A stretch of 12,903 nt of DNA from an uncultured Clostridia bacterium (GTDB lineage: Bacteria > Bacillota > Clostridia > TANB77 > CAG-508): assembly GCA_934168355.1 (NCBI GenBank), contig CAKPNI010000031.1:1-12903 (forward strand), in the 5' to 3' direction. Numbering within the stretch: the first letter of the stretch is position 1; every line of letters begins with the position of its first letter. The notes under the pieces were generated by a model. The model ran no database searches and was not told the origin of the DNA. It was given only the letters and a program-made list of their open reading frames with translations. Shown here in pieces: positions 12,684 through 12,903 of this stretch. Made by a program: the position numbers and the translations under genes.

Positions 12684-12903
12684 TATCTAATTCCTCCTTT
12701 GACAATTGTGATAGTGCTATTTGTTTATAGACATCACATGTTTTTAATAATTCTTTATGTGTACCCATTCCAACTACTTTTCCTTCATCCAATACAAGAA
12801 TTTTGTCGCTATTTAAAATTGTTCCTATTCTTTGAGCAACTATTAAGGTTGTAGCATCTTTAGTATATTTTTTTAATTCTTTTCTTAATATACTATCTGT
12901 TTT
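12676..12903 (-). CDS. ABC exporter, first subunit, C-terminal end (cut by window edge)
   Basis: The last 75 codons of an ABC ATPase domain: TDSILRKELKKYTKDATTLI, then VAQRIGTILNSDKILVLDEG, then KVVGMGTHKELL, ending SKEELDNA and TAG at 12678-12676. The switch position reads AQRIGTI where catalytic subunits have AHRLSTI. A Gln for His here is common in the degenerate partner of heterodimeric exporters, which fits the intact second subunit encoded next. The rest of the protein lies beyond the window. Confidence 0.9.
   Translation of the reverse strand, partial: KTDSILRKELKKYTKDATTLIVAQRIGTILNSDKILVLDEGKVVGMGTHKELLKTCDVYKQIALSQLSKEELDNA

Noticed and set aside
1..12903. CRISPR arrays, tRNA or rRNA genes, prophage or plasmid functions
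   Set aside because: No regularly spaced repeats, cloverleaf-like segments or related proteins were seen.

Overview
The window is a low-GC stretch of a Bacillota (Clostridia-type) chromosome. Every convincing gene lies on the minus strand. The asp23-amaP-DUF2273-nusB-xseA-xseB gene order, a T-box in front of aspS, strong AGGAGG ribosome binding sites and an LPxTG/class C sortase pilus locus all point to a Gram-positive clostridium, plausibly an uncultured gut lineage. The lineage is inference; no rRNA gene is present.

Layout in the direction of transcription (high to low coordinates). (1) 12903-10884: a two-gene heterodimeric ABC exporter. The first subunit enters from the window edge and the second overlaps it by 8 bases. 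(2) 10880-10804: a REP-like inverted repeat. (3) 10803-9069: a pilus module with a consensus sigma-A promoter preceded by two 7-base direct repeats one helical turn apart, then a 518-residue LPVTG pilin gene bracketed by a 30-base inverted repeat (29/30 identical). (4) 9069-8229: a class C sortase broken by a one-base frameshift, coupled by an ATGA overlap to ymdB (8232-7462). (5) 7408-5866: pyruvate kinase with its own promoter and terminator. (6) 5813-731: a probable long operon of asp23, amaP, a DUF2273 membrane protein, nusB, xseA, xseB, a divergent PAP2 (DUF212) protein and a BaiN/HI0933 flavoprotein. Hairpins or repeats sit at several of its junctions. (7) 736-651: a second palindromic REP-like element. 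(8) 647-1: promoter, T-box leader (probable specifier GAC) and the 5' part of aspS.

The most interesting signal is the pilus module. The inverted repeat arms lie exactly in the two non-coding gaps on either side of the pilin gene, 1,574 bases apart, with the promoter outside. That is the geometry of an invertible (phase-variable) segment. The only mismatch becomes a G-U pair in the sense RNA, so a 30-bp RNA duplex around the pilin cistron is a competing explanation. No recombinase gene is in the window. The pilin's C-terminal CnaB-like domain has lost both expected isopeptide residues, and the sortase is frameshifted, so pilus assembly from this copy may be altered or off.

Other structure not explained by genes: three copies of a GGGGACGGTTC-type repeat, each at the 3' end of a gene; a 21-bp stem starting at the nusB stop codon; a 10-bp hairpin between a strong Shine-Dalgarno and the likely ATG of the PAP2-like gene; and a dyad overlapping the -10 of the asp23 promoter. 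The only gene-free stretches longer than about 200 bases are 348-730 (T-box plus repeat) and 10668-10883 (pilin leader, promoter, repeat), and both are accounted for.
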